Assembly: GCA_002698425.1 (NCBI GenBank) | Contig: NZXU01000115.1 | Coordinates: 1-38,129, forward strand | Length of the DNA stretch: 38,129 nt | Reading direction: 5' to 3' | Source: Ahrensia sp. | GTDB lineage: Bacteria; Pseudomonadota; Alphaproteobacteria; Rhizobiales; Rhizobiaceae | Shown here: positions 1 to 5,920 of the stretch, one piece after another | How positions within the stretch are numbered: the stretch's first letter is position 1 | How the letters are laid out: every line of letters begins with the position of its first letter | Program-made: the position numbers and the translations under genes | The notes under the pieces: model-generated | What the model saw: only the letters and a program-made list of their open reading frames with translations | Told to the model about the DNA's origin: nothing | Database searches by the model: none

Positions 1-85
1 CCTCGTCGCTTGCCCCCTCACCAACTTCGGCTAGCTCGCTGCGCTCACAAGCCTTCGTATCCTCTCCCCCGAGGGGCGAGGACGG
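1..85. repeat. Probable dispersed repeat inserted in frame in a coding region
   Basis: The segment contains short inverted motifs (ctagctcgctgcgctc, and cctctccccc facing gaggggcgagg). Its style matches the GC-rich dispersed repeats I remember from many rhizobial genomes. Read on the minus strand in the frame of the host gene it stays open and encodes SSPLGGEDTKACERSELAEV and a few further residues, unlike the helical, Arg-rich sequence before it. Its left boundary is outside the window, and copy number cannot be judged here. Confidence 0.4.
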
Positions 86-331
86 GTTGGCGGCCCCGCC
101 TCGGCGCAGCGGCCCTATATCGAGGGGCAATTTGCACGCGGCCATGGCGATGAGGCGGCGGGCGGCGAATTCGGCGGGGCGGAGGATGGCGAGGATGCGC
201 AGGTAGAGGTGGCGCGGCAGGGTCTCAGCCGTCCGTCCGGCCTCGATCCCGGCCATGACGATCAGCCGGAATGCGATGTCGCATAGTGTCTCGCAATTGC
301 GATCGATCGCTCCGCGCCAGTTGAACTCCAT
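1..331 (-). CDS. Conserved rhizobial hypothetical protein (5' part, runs off window)
   Basis: An open frame on the minus strand runs 110 codons without a stop from an ATG at 331 to the window edge. It begins MEFNWRGAIDRN and contains TLPRHLYLRILAILRPAEFAARRLIAMAA. From memory, this arrangement (an FNW start, a short hydrophobic stretch, then LPRHLxRxxLRxLRPAExAxRRLI) is typical of an uncharacterised protein found throughout the Hyphomicrobiales. About residue 70 onward the sequence changes to a Pro/Gly/Ser/Glu-rich segment that looks like a translated inserted repeat (see separate entry). No catalytic motif is visible and no function is proposed. The 165 bp between this start and the TSUP gene upstream hold only a short hairpin. 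Confidence 0.6.
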   Translation of the reverse strand, partial: MEFNWRGAIDRNCETLCDIAFRLIVMAGIEAGRTAETLPRHLYLRILAILRPAEFAARRLIAMAACKLPLDIGPLRRGGAANPSSPLGGEDTKACERSELAEVGEGASDE

Positions 332-473
332 GCCTTGCCTCCGGTTGGTGCGGAGATTGTGGGGGGAGATTGAGGGGCGGTGGATAAATTTGGTGCGAAT
401 TGCAGGGGAATCGGCGATTTGCCGCGAGGTTTATCCCTCGCGCCGTGATCCTTGTCTGTTGACGGGCTTGTTA

Positions 474-492
474 GGCGACTCCGCCAGTCGCC
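474..492 (-). terminator. Hairpin just downstream of the TSUP permease gene
   Basis: A perfect 7-bp inverted repeat (ggcgact / agtcgcc, loop ccgcc) lies 5 nt past the stop codon of the permease gene. It could end the recR-HAD-permease transcript, but no T-tract follows on the minus strand, so this is tentative. The remaining bases from 332 to 473 show nothing else recognisable. Confidence 0.3.
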
Positions 493-496
493 GACA

Positions 497-1231
497 TCAC
501 GCCGTCCACCACATCGCCATCGCGCCCTTGTAGACCAGGCGCAGCGCGGCGAAGGTGACGAGCCAGCGGAAGACCACACGGAAGGCGGTTTCGGAGACAT
601 GGACGGTGACGCGCTTGCCGATCCATGCGCCGGCGAAGCCCGCGAAGGTGGCGAGGATGATGTGCGGGATATAGTCCTGATAGCGGACGCCGACGCTGAC
701 ATAGGAGGTCATCTTCAACACATCGAGCGACAGCATGCAGGCGGCGAGCGTGCCGGTGATCTGCATCTTTTTCAGCTCGGTGCGGATGATGAAGGACTGC
801 AGGATGCCGCCGACGCCGAACATGGTACCGACGAAGGAGTGCACCATGCCGACATAGATGAAGGGATGCTTGATCCGGCCGGCATTGCCCGGCTTGGGCA
901 GCCAGATCAGCGCCATCAGCAGGACGCCCAGCAGCATCTGCAAAAGCGCGTCGGAGGCGGCGACGAAGGCCTGTGCGCCGAAATAGACGCCGAAGAGACA
1001 GCCGAACAGGAAGGTGCCGACGATGCGCCACTGGATGTCCTTCCAGAACAGGCCGATGCGCGCGGCCAGCGAACCGGCGGACAGCGGCGATTGCAGCGGG
1101 ATCGCCGCGGAGGCGGGCAGGACGGAGAGCGTCGCCAGCAGCAGGACGTAAACCCCGCCGGTGGCGAAGGCGGCGTTGACGAAGGACGCGGCGAAGGCGC
1201 CGAGCGTGACGACGATTAACGTGTTATCCAT
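497..1231 (-). CDS. TSUP (TauE/SafE) family membrane transporter
   Basis: The 244-residue protein is almost entirely hydrophobic, with about eight predicted membrane segments. It opens with DNTLIVVTLGAF followed by the Gly/Ala-rich turn typical of the TauE/SafE family (PF01925). A second internal GxGGG-like turn (VGTMFGVGGILQSF, about residues 127-140) marks the pseudo-repeat of this fold. Members export sulfite, sulfonates or other small organic anions; the substrate here is unknown. The chosen ATG at 1231 places the first membrane helix at the N-terminus as usual. An in-frame TTG at 1261 would add ten polar residues. It is the last gene of a recR-HAD-TSUP run on the minus strand, with 45 bp from the HAD stop to this ATG. 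Confidence 0.85.
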   Translation of the reverse strand: MDNTLIVVTLGAFAASFVNAAFATGGVYVLLLATLSVLPASAAIPLQSPLSAGSLAARIGLFWKDIQWRIVGTFLFGCLFGVYFGAQAFVAASDALLQMLLGVLLMALIWLPKPGNAGRIKHPFIYVGMVHSFVGTMFGVGGILQSFIIRTELKKMQITGTLAACMLSLDVLKMTSYVSVGVRYQDYIPHIILATFAGFAGAWIGKRVTVHVSETAFRVVFRWLVTFAALRLVYKGAMAMWWTA

Positions 1232-1276
1232 ATCGTCGGTTTCGGCCCCGGAGACGGCCAAGTCAATGGGGCGGTG

Positions 1277-1921
1277 TTATCCAAGGAAGCGCGCCAGGCG
1301 CGGATGATCCCGGATGACATGGGCGCCGGTGAAATGCACCGCGTCCCAGCCGGCGGCGTTTGCCTGTTCGACGATGCGCGGCGTGTCGTCGAAGAAGAGC
1401 GGCTTTTCCTCCGGGCCGATGCCCAGTTCCGCGTTGATGGCCTCGAAGAAGCGCGGTTCGTGTTTCAGGCAGCCGATCTTCGCGCTGTAGAACATGCCGG
1501 AAAAATGGTGCGAGAAGCCGAGATCGTCCCACAGATGACGGGCGCGGTAATGTTCCTGGCCGGTGGCGACGTAGAGCTGCGTGTCGTCGCTTTCGGCGAG
1601 CCGCGCGACGATATCGAACACCTCGGGGTCGAGGTTGGAATCCTTCTCGAACCAGTAGGCGACGAAATCGTCGACCGTACCGGCATAGCCCGTCTCGGGA
1701 AGCACCTCGGCGAGCGCGTCCTTCAGGTCGCGGCGGCCGGAGACGCATTCCAACATCGGCGAGAGGGGACGCTCGGCCGACTTCGCGAAGAACAGCCGGC
1801 CGAAGGCCTCGCGATCGACGCCGAGATCCTCCTCGATGGTTGCGTCCCACGGTTTGCGGCGGGCCGGATCGGCATGCCAGCCGTCGATCAGCACGCCGTC
1901 GACATCGAAGAAGATCTTCAT
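1277..1921 (-). CDS. HAD-superfamily hydrolase
   Basis: The 214-residue protein starts MKIFFDVDGVLIDGW. Asp6 and Asp8 form the HAD motif I DxD: Asp6 is the nucleophile and Asp8 the acid/base. YVATGQEH supplies motif II (Thr), a Lys follows in GCLKHEP, and LFFDDTPR supplies the acidic motif IV. The helical cap between motifs I and II, and YFxKxSN-like features, resemble HAD-IA phosphatases and epimerase-type hydrolases. It probably dephosphorylates a small cytosolic metabolite; the substrate cannot be read from the sequence. The ATG at 1921 lies 5 nt after the recR stop, so the two are likely cotranscribed and translationally coupled. The upstream extension of this frame is only the reverse frame of recR. 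Confidence 0.85.
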   Translation of the reverse strand: MKIFFDVDGVLIDGWHADPARRKPWDATIEEDLGVDREAFGRLFFAKSAERPLSPMLECVSGRRDLKDALAEVLPETGYAGTVDDFVAYWFEKDSNLDPEVFDIVARLAESDDTQLYVATGQEHYRARHLWDDLGFSHHFSGMFYSAKIGCLKHEPRFFEAINAELGIGPEEKPLFFDDTPRIVEQANAAGWDAVHFTGAHVIRDHPRLARFLG

Positions 1922-1926
1922 TTCCG

Positions 1927-2535
1927 TCAGAAGCTGGTGCGCGAACGGAGCGCCGCCGACAGGGTGCCCTCGTCGAGATAGTCGAGTTCGCCGCCGACCG
2001 GGACGCCGTGGGCGAGACGGGTGATCTTGACGTCGAAGCCGGCGAGCTGGTCGGTGATGTAGTGGGCCGTGGTCTGGCCCTCGACCGTGGCGTTGACGGC
2101 GAGGATCAGTTCGGAGACGCCGCCTTCGGCGACGCGGCCGACCAGCGATTTGATGTTGAGATCGTCCGGGCCGACGCCATCGAGCGGCGACAGGGTGCCG
2201 CCGAGCACGTGGTATTTGGCGTTCATCGCGCCGGCGCGCTCCAGCGCCCAGAGATCGGAGACGTCCTCGACGACGATCAGGGTGGCGCCGTCGCGGCGCG
2301 GGTCGGAGCAGATCGAGCAGGGGTCGACCGTGTCGACATTGCCGCAGACCGAGCACTCCGTGACCTTGTCGACCGCCTCGGCGAGCGCGGCGGCGAGCGG
2401 ACCCATCAGCTGGTCCTTCTTCTTGATCATGTGCAGGGCGGCGCGGCGGGCCGAGCGGGGGCCGAGCCCCGGCACCTTGGCCAGAAGCTGGATCAGTCGC
2501 TCGATCTCGGGTCCGGCGATTCGCTTGGTGGACAT
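1927..2535 (-). CDS. recR: Recombination mediator protein RecR
   Basis: The 202-residue length matches the RecR family. In order it has an N-terminal helix-hairpin-helix ([17 protein letters not shown], about residues 20-36), a four-cysteine zinc finger (Cys61, Cys64, Cys73, Cys76), a Toprim domain beginning at LIVVEDVSD, and a Walker-B-like C-terminal segment with [17 protein letters not shown]. RecR works with RecF and RecO to load RecA on gapped DNA. The ATG at 2535 gives the canonical [14 protein letters not shown] start; longer extensions are non-coding. In many bacteria recR follows dnaX-ybaB directly. Here about 3 kb of other genes separate them, and recR heads its own short transcript with a HAD hydrolase gene. 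Confidence 0.97.
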   Translation of the reverse strand: MSTKRIAGPEIERLIQLLAKVPGLGPRSARRAALHMIKKKDQLMGPLAAALAEAVDKVTECSVCGNVDTVDPCSICSDPRRDGATLIVVEDVSDLWALERAGAMNAKYHVLGGTLSPLDGVGPDDLNIKSLVGRVAEGGVSELILAVNATVEGQTTAHYITDQLAGFDVKITRLAHGVPVGGELDYLDEGTLSAALRSRTSF

Positions 2536-2651
2536 GGCAAAGATGTATGGGTTTCGGGCCCGGCGGAAAAGGGAAAACGTTGCGGTGACAAGAATCGGGT
2601 GGCGCGAATGACGCCGTCTTGGCAGGGTCGGCACGATCACCGGAGAGTTCA

Positions 2652-3572
2652 ATGCCGACCGCCCGCACATCGATGACGCCCGCCGAATGGGCCATGCTGA
2701 TCGCGCTTTCGCTTCTGTGGGGCGGGTCGTTCTTCTTCAACGGCGTCGCGGTGAAGGACCTGCCGCCGCTGACCATCGTGTTCGCGCGGGTGGCGCTGGC
2801 GGCGCTGACGCTGCATCTGTTCATGGCGGCGACCGGCAGGCGGATGCCGGGCGGAAGGCAGGCCTGGTTCGCCTTTGCCGGGATGGGCCTCCTCAACAAT
2901 GTGGTGCCGTTCTCGCTTATCGTCTGGGGACAGGGCCAGATCGCCTCGGGGGTCGCCTCGATCCTGAACGCGACGACGCCGCTCTTCACCGTGCTGGTGG
3001 CGCATGCCTTCACCGCCGACGAGCGGCTGACGCCGCTGAGAATCGGCGGCGTCGCAGCGGGGTTCGCCGGCGTGGCGGTGATGTTGGGCGGCGGTCATCT
3101 GGCCGGCGGCGCGCCGGTGCTTGCCTATACGGCCTGTCTCGGCGCGGCGCTCTCCTACGCGTTTTCCAGTGTTTACGGGCGGCGGTTCCGGGCGCTCGGC
3201 ATCGCGCCGCTGTCGGTGGCGACGGGGCAATTGACCGTGTCGAGCCTGATCATGGCGCCGATGATGCTTGTCGTCGACCATCCCTGGGCGCTGGCGATGC
3301 CGGGCATAGACACGGTTCTGGCGATCGTGGGGCTGGCGACGGTGTCGACCGCCCTCGCCTACCTCCTGTTCTTCCGCATCCTCGCAGGCGCGGGCGCGAC
3401 GAATATCTCGCTCGTCACCTTCCTGATCCCGCCGAGCGCGATCCTGCTCGGGATCCTCTTCCTCGGCGAGACGCTGCTGGCGCGCCACGTGGCGGGGCTG
3501 GCGCTGATCGGGCTCGGGCTGGCGCTGGTCGACGGGCGGCTTATGAAAAAGCGGCGGCGTCAGGCGGCCTGA
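2652..3572 (+). CDS. EamA-domain (DMT superfamily) transporter
   Basis: This 306-residue protein has ten predicted membrane helices arranged as two EamA repeats. The first begins [32 protein letters not shown], the second near [23 protein letters not shown]. It ends with a short Lys/Arg-rich cytoplasmic tail (KKRRRQAA). The LWGGSFF signature is characteristic of drug/metabolite exporters such as RhaT/YdcZ/RarD relatives. Substrate is unknown; amino-acid or metabolite efflux is the usual role. ATG 2652 was chosen because of the cggagag ribosome-binding site just upstream. It is divergent from recR (116-bp gap) and convergent with the membrane-protein gene at 3634, with a terminator in between. 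Confidence 0.88.
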   Translation: MPTARTSMTPAEWAMLIALSLLWGGSFFFNGVAVKDLPPLTIVFARVALAALTLHLFMAATGRRMPGGRQAWFAFAGMGLLNNVVPFSLIVWGQGQIASGVASILNATTPLFTVLVAHAFTADERLTPLRIGGVAAGFAGVAVMLGGGHLAGGAPVLAYTACLGAALSYAFSSVYGRRFRALGIAPLSVATGQLTVSSLIMAPMMLVVDHPWALAMPGIDTVLAIVGLATVSTALAYLLFFRILAGAGATNISLVTFLIPPSAILLGILFLGETLLARHVAGLALIGLGLALVDGRLMKKRRRQAA

Positions 3573-3582
3573 AGCCGGACGA

Positions 3583-3614
3583 AAAAACCCCGGCCGTGGC
3601 GGCCGGGGTTTTTC
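3583..3614. terminator. Bidirectional Rho-independent terminator
   Basis: A nine-base-pair GC stem (ccccggccg / cggccgggg, loop tgg) is flanked by an A-run on the left and a T-run on the right. It can therefore terminate both the EamA transcript (+) and the convergent membrane-protein transcript (-). The stem is perfectly paired. Confidence 0.9.
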
Positions 3615-3633
3615 ATTCACGACGGCTGTTCTG

Positions 3634-4344
3634 TCAGGAGCGCTTGAACCGCTCACGCAGGTAAGGCGGAACGACGCCGTGGATCGCGGTGCCCTCGTCG
3701 CGGTGCGACCCGCCGGTGGTGGCGGCGAACCATGCGGCGGCGGCGGCAAGCGCAGCGCCGGCGGCGGAGGCGAAGTTGAAGACGACGCCCGCGGCGGCGG
3801 TATTGGCCAGAACCTCCGCGGCGATTTCGGCCGAGCCGGTATCCGCGACCGCTCCGATGCCGGCCAGCGCCGTGGCAACGGAGACGGCGAACATGGCGAC
3901 CACGCCGGAAACGGCCCAGACGACGAGCCCGTGCACGCCGTCGCGGAACTCCACCTCGTCCTCGGTCGCGTCATAGGCACGGGTGCGCATGCGGCCGGCG
4001 AGATAGCCGCCAGCCGAGGCGCTGGCCAAGGCGACCAGAACAAGCCAGAGCCCGGCGATCAGCGGGTTCCAAGACGCGCCGCCGCCTTCCAGCGTGGCGT
4101 CTGCCGCGGCGGTCAGGCCGATGCCCGCACCGAACTGGGTCAGCAGCATGGTGATGGCGAGCGCGACAGCCGCGCCGCCGAAGACGGGACCCCATTCAAG
4201 ATAGGAGCCGGTGGCCGACGACGCGACGGGGACGTCGGCGGTGACAACGGGCGCGTCGGCCTTCGCCGCGCGCACGGTGCGTTTCCTTGCCGTGGTCGCG
4301 GTCTTGGCCGCGGCGGTGGTCCTGGTTGCTGGTTTGTCTGCCAT
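3634..4344 (-). CDS. Four-helix integral membrane protein (PhnA-like annotated family)
   Basis: The 236-residue protein has a positively charged, Ala/Thr/Lys-rich N-terminus of about 50 residues. Four hydrophobic segments follow (around VFGGAAVALAITMLLTQFG, LIAGLWLVLVALASASAGGY, LVVWAVSGVVAMFAVSVATAL and a Gly/Ala-rich last helix). The GGYLAGRMR turn and the SYLEWGPVFGGAAVA start match a widespread rhizobial family usually labelled PhnA-like, for which no biochemical function is known to me. The ATG at 4344 is 5 nt after the stop of a 24-residue membrane peptide gene, and both sit behind an EcfG-type promoter. A general stress or envelope role is therefore inferred from context only. Confidence 0.7.
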   Translation of the reverse strand: MADKPATRTTAAAKTATTARKRTVRAAKADAPVVTADVPVASSATGSYLEWGPVFGGAAVALAITMLLTQFGAGIGLTAAADATLEGGGASWNPLIAGLWLVLVALASASAGGYLAGRMRTRAYDATEDEVEFRDGVHGLVVWAVSGVVAMFAVSVATALAGIGAVADTGSAEIAAEVLANTAAAGVVFNFASAAGAALAAAAAWFAATTGGSHRDEGTAIHGVVPPYLRERFKRS

Positions 4345-4349
4345 AGGGC

Positions 4350-4424
4350 TCACCGAAGGCCGAGCAGCGACAGGATGAACATGACGACGACGACGAGGCC
4401 GACGAGATAGATGATAGCATTCAT
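4350..4424 (-). CDS. 24-residue single-helix membrane peptide
   Basis: The minus strand has ATG at 4424, a strong ribosome-binding site (cgggaga, 9 nt upstream), 24 codons and TGA at 4350. The peptide starts MNAIIYLVGLVVVVMF and ends SLLGLR: one uninterrupted hydrophobic helix with a single terminal Arg. I remember similar ~24-residue peptides of the form MxxIIYxVGxxVVVxxxLSxxGLR in other rhizobia. It lies directly downstream of an EcfG-type promoter and 5 nt upstream of the four-helix membrane protein gene. Function is unknown; a membrane-stress peptide or a leader setting translation of the next gene are both possible. Confidence 0.7.
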   Translation of the reverse strand: MNAIIYLVGLVVVVMFILSLLGLR

Positions 4425-4459
4425 GATGATGTCTCCCGAGCTTGTTGGACTGCCCAACC

Positions 4460-4485
4460 AACGGCGGAAGACGCGATTAGGTTCC
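4460..4485 (-). promoter_or_regulatory. EcfG/RpoE2-type general stress promoter
   Basis: On the minus strand GGAAC (4485-4481) and CGTT (4463-4460) are separated by exactly 17 nt, the known form of promoters recognised by the alphaproteobacterial general stress sigma factor EcfG. The CGTT element is 35 nt upstream of the ATG of the 24-residue peptide, giving a short leader. Confidence 0.75.
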
Positions 4486-4575
4486 GTGGCGGGATCGGCG
4501 ACCCGCCCCGGCGACGGAAAAAAGTGCGGTGGGTGCGGCGTCCGGGAAGATGCGGTCGATGCCGGGCTTGACGAG

Positions 4576-4606
4576 AAAAGCCCCCGCCGCTTGTGCGGCA
4601 GGGGCC
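4576..4606 (-). terminator. Rho-independent terminator of the Gly/Asn-rich exported protein gene
   Basis: Read on the minus strand, a GC-rich stem (gcccctgccgc / gcggcgggggc, one unpaired base, loop acaa) is followed by TTTTC. It begins about 27 nt after the stop codon at 4633. Confidence 0.85.
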
Positions 4607-4632
4607 GATGATGCGTGGTCGAAATCTATGCT

Positions 4633-4998
4633 TTAGTGGCGGCCGCCGCCGTTTCCACCATTGCCTCCGCCGCCACCATTGCCGCCGCCGCCATTGCCGC
4701 TGCCGGCACTGTCACGGCCGGAGCCTTGCATGGAGGAGGAACCGCCCTGGTCGATGTCGACCGTATCCGGGCGGCCCTGGCGCATGGCCGAGATGAAATC
4801 GACCAGCGTGCCGCCGCCCGCAAGGCCTCCGCCGGCGAAAGGCTCATCTCCCGCCGTGTCGAGACTGTCGAACCGCGCGTCATGAATGCCGAGCGGGTCG
4901 AAAGCGGTGCCTTCGCCCCATTTGGAGTTGTGGTCGGCCAGCGCCGCGCCTGAACCTGCGACGAGAAGGGCGAGAGCGAGAGCGATTTTCGTGGTCAT
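4633..4998 (-). CDS. Exported Gly/Asn-rich hypothetical protein
   Basis: The 121-residue protein begins with a clear Sec signal peptide (MTTKIALALALLVAGSGAALA, likely cleaved before DHNSKWGEG). A central acidic region follows (AFDPLGIHDARFDSLDTAG and a VDFISAMRQGRPDTVDIDQGG stretch). The last 25 or so residues are Gly/Asn only, ending in Arg-His. The mature start with HNSxWGEG and an IHxxR motif resembles small secreted hypothetical proteins I remember from rhizobia; no enzymatic motif is present. The start at 4998 is set by the signal peptide. It has its own terminator downstream and a 13/15-nt palindrome upstream. A periplasmic or surface role is inferred; function is unknown. Confidence 0.7.
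   Translation of the reverse strand: MTTKIALALALLVAGSGAALADHNSKWGEGTAFDPLGIHDARFDSLDTAGDEPFAGGGLAGGGTLVDFISAMRQGRPDTVDIDQGGSSSMQGSGRDSAGSGNGGGGNGGGGGNGGNGGGRH
4636..4707 (-). repeat. Gly/Asn codon repeat
   Basis: The 3' end of the exported-protein gene is a run of GGC/GGT and AAT codons giving GGGGN-type units. Units are multiples of three, so slippage would change tail length without breaking the frame. Confidence 0.7.
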
Positions 4999-5071
4999 GT
5001 CATGATCCTCGGGTTGATTGGACATTTTACATTCCGTTTTTGGAATATGAATTGTGACCAAGCCGGGACCG

Positions 5072-5086
5072 GATTTCCCGGAAATC
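5072..5086. promoter_or_regulatory. Perfect 15-nt palindrome upstream of the exported-protein gene
   Basis: GATTTCC-C-GGAAATC lies 74 nt upstream of the ATG at 4998. A second short inverted repeat (ATTCC / GGAAT) lies at about 5032-5046, nearer the gene. Both have the size of dimeric regulator sites, but no regulator can be named. The rest of 4999-5172 shows no further gene. Confidence 0.4.
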
Positions 5087-5172
5087 ATGCCAAATGGTCG
5101 CAGACCCCCGCCCTGACAGCGCCGTGACGGGCAGTTGTCAGCCGGGCGTCAGCCAAAGGTAAACGAAAGCTT

Positions 5173-5205
5173 TCAGAACGGCAGCTTCATGCCGGGCGGG
5201 ATGGG
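5173..5205 (-). pseudogene. Remnant of the ybaB 3' end (displaced copy)
   Basis: Read on the minus strand this stretch encodes [10 protein letters not shown] followed by TGA, identical in amino acids to the last ten residues of the intact YbaB at 5579. The two copies differ at four codon third positions (CCG/CCC, CCC/CCG, AAG/AAA, TTC/TTT) and in the stop codon (TGA/TAG). Upstream the sequences no longer match. AAG and TTC fit host codon use better than AAA and TTT, so this looks like the original chromosomal end of ybaB, cut off by insertion of the segment carrying the RraB-like gene. Confidence 0.75.
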
Positions 5206-5227
5206 CGACGGTTGCGGAGATCGGCTT

Positions 5228-5554
5228 CTATCGGTCAGCCTTAAAAAAGCCCCAACCATCGCTGCTACCGGCGTGAGAATTCGCAAAGCTGGCCAGTCGC
5301 AATTCGGCCGAGGTGATGTTTTCGCATGTCGGCGTCATCGCCCTACTTGCGGTAACAACCCACGGGTTATCCTCGTTTTCGGTTACATTAATCGTTGTTG
5401 AGAAGCCCTCTTTCTCGGCAGCCCGCGCAAACGATTCAGCGGCGGACTGATTTGGAAAGATGCAGGAAAAATCGACCGGACGAATGATACTCAGATCGAT
5501 GCCATTTTCTGCGAGGTTCTCCAGGACCCGGCGATTTTCCTCAAACAAAGACAA
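5228..5554 (-). CDS. RraB-like protein (ribonuclease E inhibitor B domain)
   Basis: The 108-residue protein begins SLFEENRRVLENLAENGIDL and continues with RPVDFSCIFPNQSAAESFAR, VTENEDNPWVVTASRAMTPT and, at the end, SSDGWGFF. The DFxxxFP, WxVTxxxxMxPT and DGWG elements are those of the RraB family (PF06877), whose E. coli member binds RNase E and modulates RNA decay. Only TTG codons (5554 or 5548) can serve as start. The frame is the same as that of ybaB, with just nine codons between the ybaB TAG and the TTG. G+C is about 50% over 5341-5520 (90 of 180 bases counted), well below its neighbours. It lies between two copies of the ybaB 3' end, pointing to acquisition. Whether it acts on RNase E here is inference. 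Confidence 0.75.
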   Translation of the reverse strand: MSLFEENRRVLENLAENGIDLSIIRPVDFSCIFPNQSAAESFARAAEKEGFSTTINVTENEDNPWVVTASRAMTPTCENITSAELRLASFANSHAGSSDGWGFFKADR

Positions 5555-5578
5555 TTTCCCGGGTCGACCGAAAGTTGC

Positions 5579-5611
5579 CTAAAACGGCAGTTTCATGCCC
5601 GGGGGGATGGG
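5579..5611 (-). repeat. Repeat copy at the live 3' end of ybaB
   Basis: This is the functional counterpart of the displaced copy at 5173-5205: the last ten codons plus stop of ybaB. The repeat spacing is 406 bp, and the enclosed DNA carries only the RraB-like gene. Confidence 0.75.
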
Positions 5612-5902
5612 GAGGCCGGCGGTCATTTCCTGGGTTTTCTCGGCGACGATCGCCTCGATCTTGCCCTTGGCGTCGTTGTGGGCGGCGATGATGAGGTCTT
5701 CGAGGATCTCGACATCGTCCTCCTTGAACATGGAGGGGTCGATCTTGACGGCCTGCAGGACGCCCTTGCCGGTGAGCGTGACGGTGACCATGCCGCCGCC
5801 GGCCGTACCGTCCGCGGTCATGGTTTCCATTTCCGCCTGCATGGCCTGCATCTTTTCCTGCATTTCCTTGGCCTTGCTCATCAGGCCCATGATGTCGCGC
5901 AT
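5579..5902 (-). CDS. ybaB: YbaB/EbfC nucleoid-associated protein
   Basis: The 107-residue protein has the full family layout. An N-terminal Met-rich helix ([25 protein letters not shown]) is followed by a short beta sheet with [11 protein letters not shown], then a helix and the conserved C-terminus [12 protein letters not shown]. YbaB/EbfC forms dimers that bind DNA as nucleoid-associated proteins. The ATG at 5902 is preceded by GGGAGAA on the minus strand and lies 18 nt after the dnaX stop, the usual dnaX-ybaB arrangement. The last codons are duplicated 406 bp downstream. The live copy uses AAA and TTT where the remnant has AAG and TTC, suggesting the 3' end itself came with the inserted DNA. 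Confidence 0.95.
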   Translation of the reverse strand: MRDIMGLMSKAKEMQEKMQAMQAEMETMTADGTAGGGMVTVTLTGKGVLQAVKIDPSMFKEDDVEILEDLIIAAHNDAKGKIEAIVAEKTQEMTAGLPIPPGMKLPF

Positions 5903-5920
5903 CGCTAATTCTCCCAAAAT

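Noticed and set aside
452..1219. Plus-strand frame opposite the TSUP gene
   Set aside because: The minus frame encodes a clear membrane transporter; the plus frame is an Asp/Gly/Gln-rich antisense reading.
2649..4043. Minus-strand open frame of 464 codons over the EamA gene
   Set aside because: Pro/Arg-rich shadow of the EamA gene and the neighbouring membrane-protein gene, and it crosses a strong bidirectional terminator.
4636..4707. Short regular units considered as a CRISPR array
   Set aside because: The units are Gly/Asn codons within a coding tail, without spacers or regular 28-37 nt repeats.
5079..5180. CTGACA / TGTCAG pair and nearby GTCAGCC copies as a regulator site
   Set aside because: The arms are 17 nt apart and surrounding copies irregular; not better than chance in this context.
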